Below, in pieces: positions 63,635 to 64,000 of a DNA stretch of 64,000 nt (positions are counted from its first letter, which is position 1; each line of letters starts with the position of its first letter). The notes beneath the pieces are model-generated. The model saw only the letters and a list, made by a program, of their open reading frames with translations. It did no database searches and was not told the DNA's origin. The position numbers and the translations under genes are program-made. The DNA comes from Prochlorococcus marinus XMU1419 (GTDB lineage Bacteria; Cyanobacteriota; Cyanobacteriia; PCC-6307; Cyanobiaceae), in assembly GCF_017695955.1 (NCBI RefSeq), contig NZ_JAAORO010000001.1, positions 62,001-126,000 of the forward strand. Reading direction: 5' to 3'.

Positions 63635-64000
63635 TTGTTATCAGAAAAATGGTTTAGCAAAGTCTCTTTAATTTGATTAGAAATAGTTTTAATATTTTGT
63701 GAAGCAGATATTACTTTCCAGTTTTTTTGTTTGGCAATTAGTTTGAAGCCTTCATTTACTTTTTCTAAAAATCTCATACCTTCTGATTCTATTCTGTCTG
63801 GGATTTCATTTTTTCTTCGGAATATGCTCTCTTCTGGAGAAATTTCTAAAAAGAAAGTGAGATCAGGATATTCTCCTTGACATACAATAGATTCAATATT
63901 TTGAATTATTTCTAAATTTATATTTCTTCCATACCCTTGATAAGCCAGGGTCGAATCGGAAAATCTATCACTTATTACCCAATCATTGTTATTTAATGCA
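63631..64000 (-). CDS. tmk: Thymidylate kinase (C-terminal part, truncated by window edge)
   Basis: It phosphorylates dTMP to dTDP. The last 122 codons are visible on the minus strand: '[18 protein letters not shown]' is the DRF/Y dTMP-binding motif and '[19 protein letters not shown]' the following strand and lid region. The start and Walker A lie beyond the window. The stop overlaps holB by 4 nt, a common tmk-holB arrangement. Confidence 0.92.
   Translation of the reverse strand, partial: ALNNNDWVISDRFSDSTLAYQGYGRNINLEIIQNIESIVCQGEYPDLTFFLEISPEESIFRRKNEIPDRIESEGMRFLEKVNEGFKLIAKQKNWKVISASQNIKTISNQIKETLLNHFSDNK

Overview
The window reads as a stretch of chromosome from a high-light-type marine Prochlorococcus or a very close relative. 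The evidence is very AT-rich DNA, extremely tight gene packing, cyanobacterium-specific photosynthesis genes (psbX, ycf66, two high-light-inducible proteins, a probable petL, ndhO, a CRR7-like gene, zeta-carotene desaturase), the circadian output regulator RpaA, and many small proteins of cyanobacterial families. No transposase, integrase, prophage, CRISPR array, rRNA or plasmid gene was found. Two tRNA genes are present, Leu(AAG) and Asn(GTT).

Layout. 1-4.7 kb: end of smc, a PRC-barrel protein, a lipid-A-disaccharide-synthase-related protein and tRNA-Leu. 5-8 kb: accC, a YggT protein, psbX and ycf66. 11.5-8 kb (minus): def, hinT, a small membrane protein, an SbmA/ABCD-type ABC exporter and a high-light-inducible protein, apparently one transcription unit. 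11.6-18.7 kb: an S9 peptidase and the sufBCDS iron-sulfur operon. In place of the usual divergent sufR repressor gene there is a small protein of unknown function. 18.9-25 kb: a DUF4912 protein, pgm, rarA, a phosphopantetheinyl transferase, bcp and coaX. 25-31 kb: cysH, a type II NADH dehydrogenase, an SLC13-type anion transporter with RCK_C domains, and the KtrB/KtrA potassium system, which together link sulfate and ion homeostasis. 31-32.3 kb: a ribbon-helix-helix regulator, a long inverted repeat in its divergent promoter region, a small unknown protein, a Nif11-leader-like protein and a 58-residue membrane protein. This is the most novel-looking patch. 32.3-41.4 kb: an ABC-F ATPase, a tiny twin-CX3C protein, an HtrA protease, small cyanobacterial proteins, a zinc-ribbon protein, a BrkB protein, and an overlapping radical-SAM(DUF512)-TolC-inositol phosphatase unit. 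41.6-50 kb: DUF3120-nadB, a VKOR-thioredoxin fusion, rimO, petL, DUF4346, a FemAB/GNAT-like protein, and a coupled pair made of a tandem PTPS and a RibD-C reductase. 50-60.7 kb: aroK, a CRR7-like gene, rbfA, hemD, zds, an IscA/SufA protein, ndhO, a DnaJ protein, cysK and an ABC ATPase. 60.7-64 kb: tRNA-Asn, about 1.1 kb of gene-poor DNA with GAACA repeats, rpaA, holB and the 3' part of tmk.

The genes are mostly core housekeeping. The theme of the window is genome compression: several convergent pairs share a single TTAA or CTAA tetranucleotide as both stop codons, at least two divergent pairs have no intergenic DNA, and operon partners overlap by 1 to 14 nt. No large, clearly undescribed system is visible. 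The best leads are the RHH/inverted-repeat/Nif11-like locus, the twin-CX3C microprotein, the protein occupying the sufR position, the radical-SAM-TolC-phosphatase unit, and the tRNA-Asn flank.
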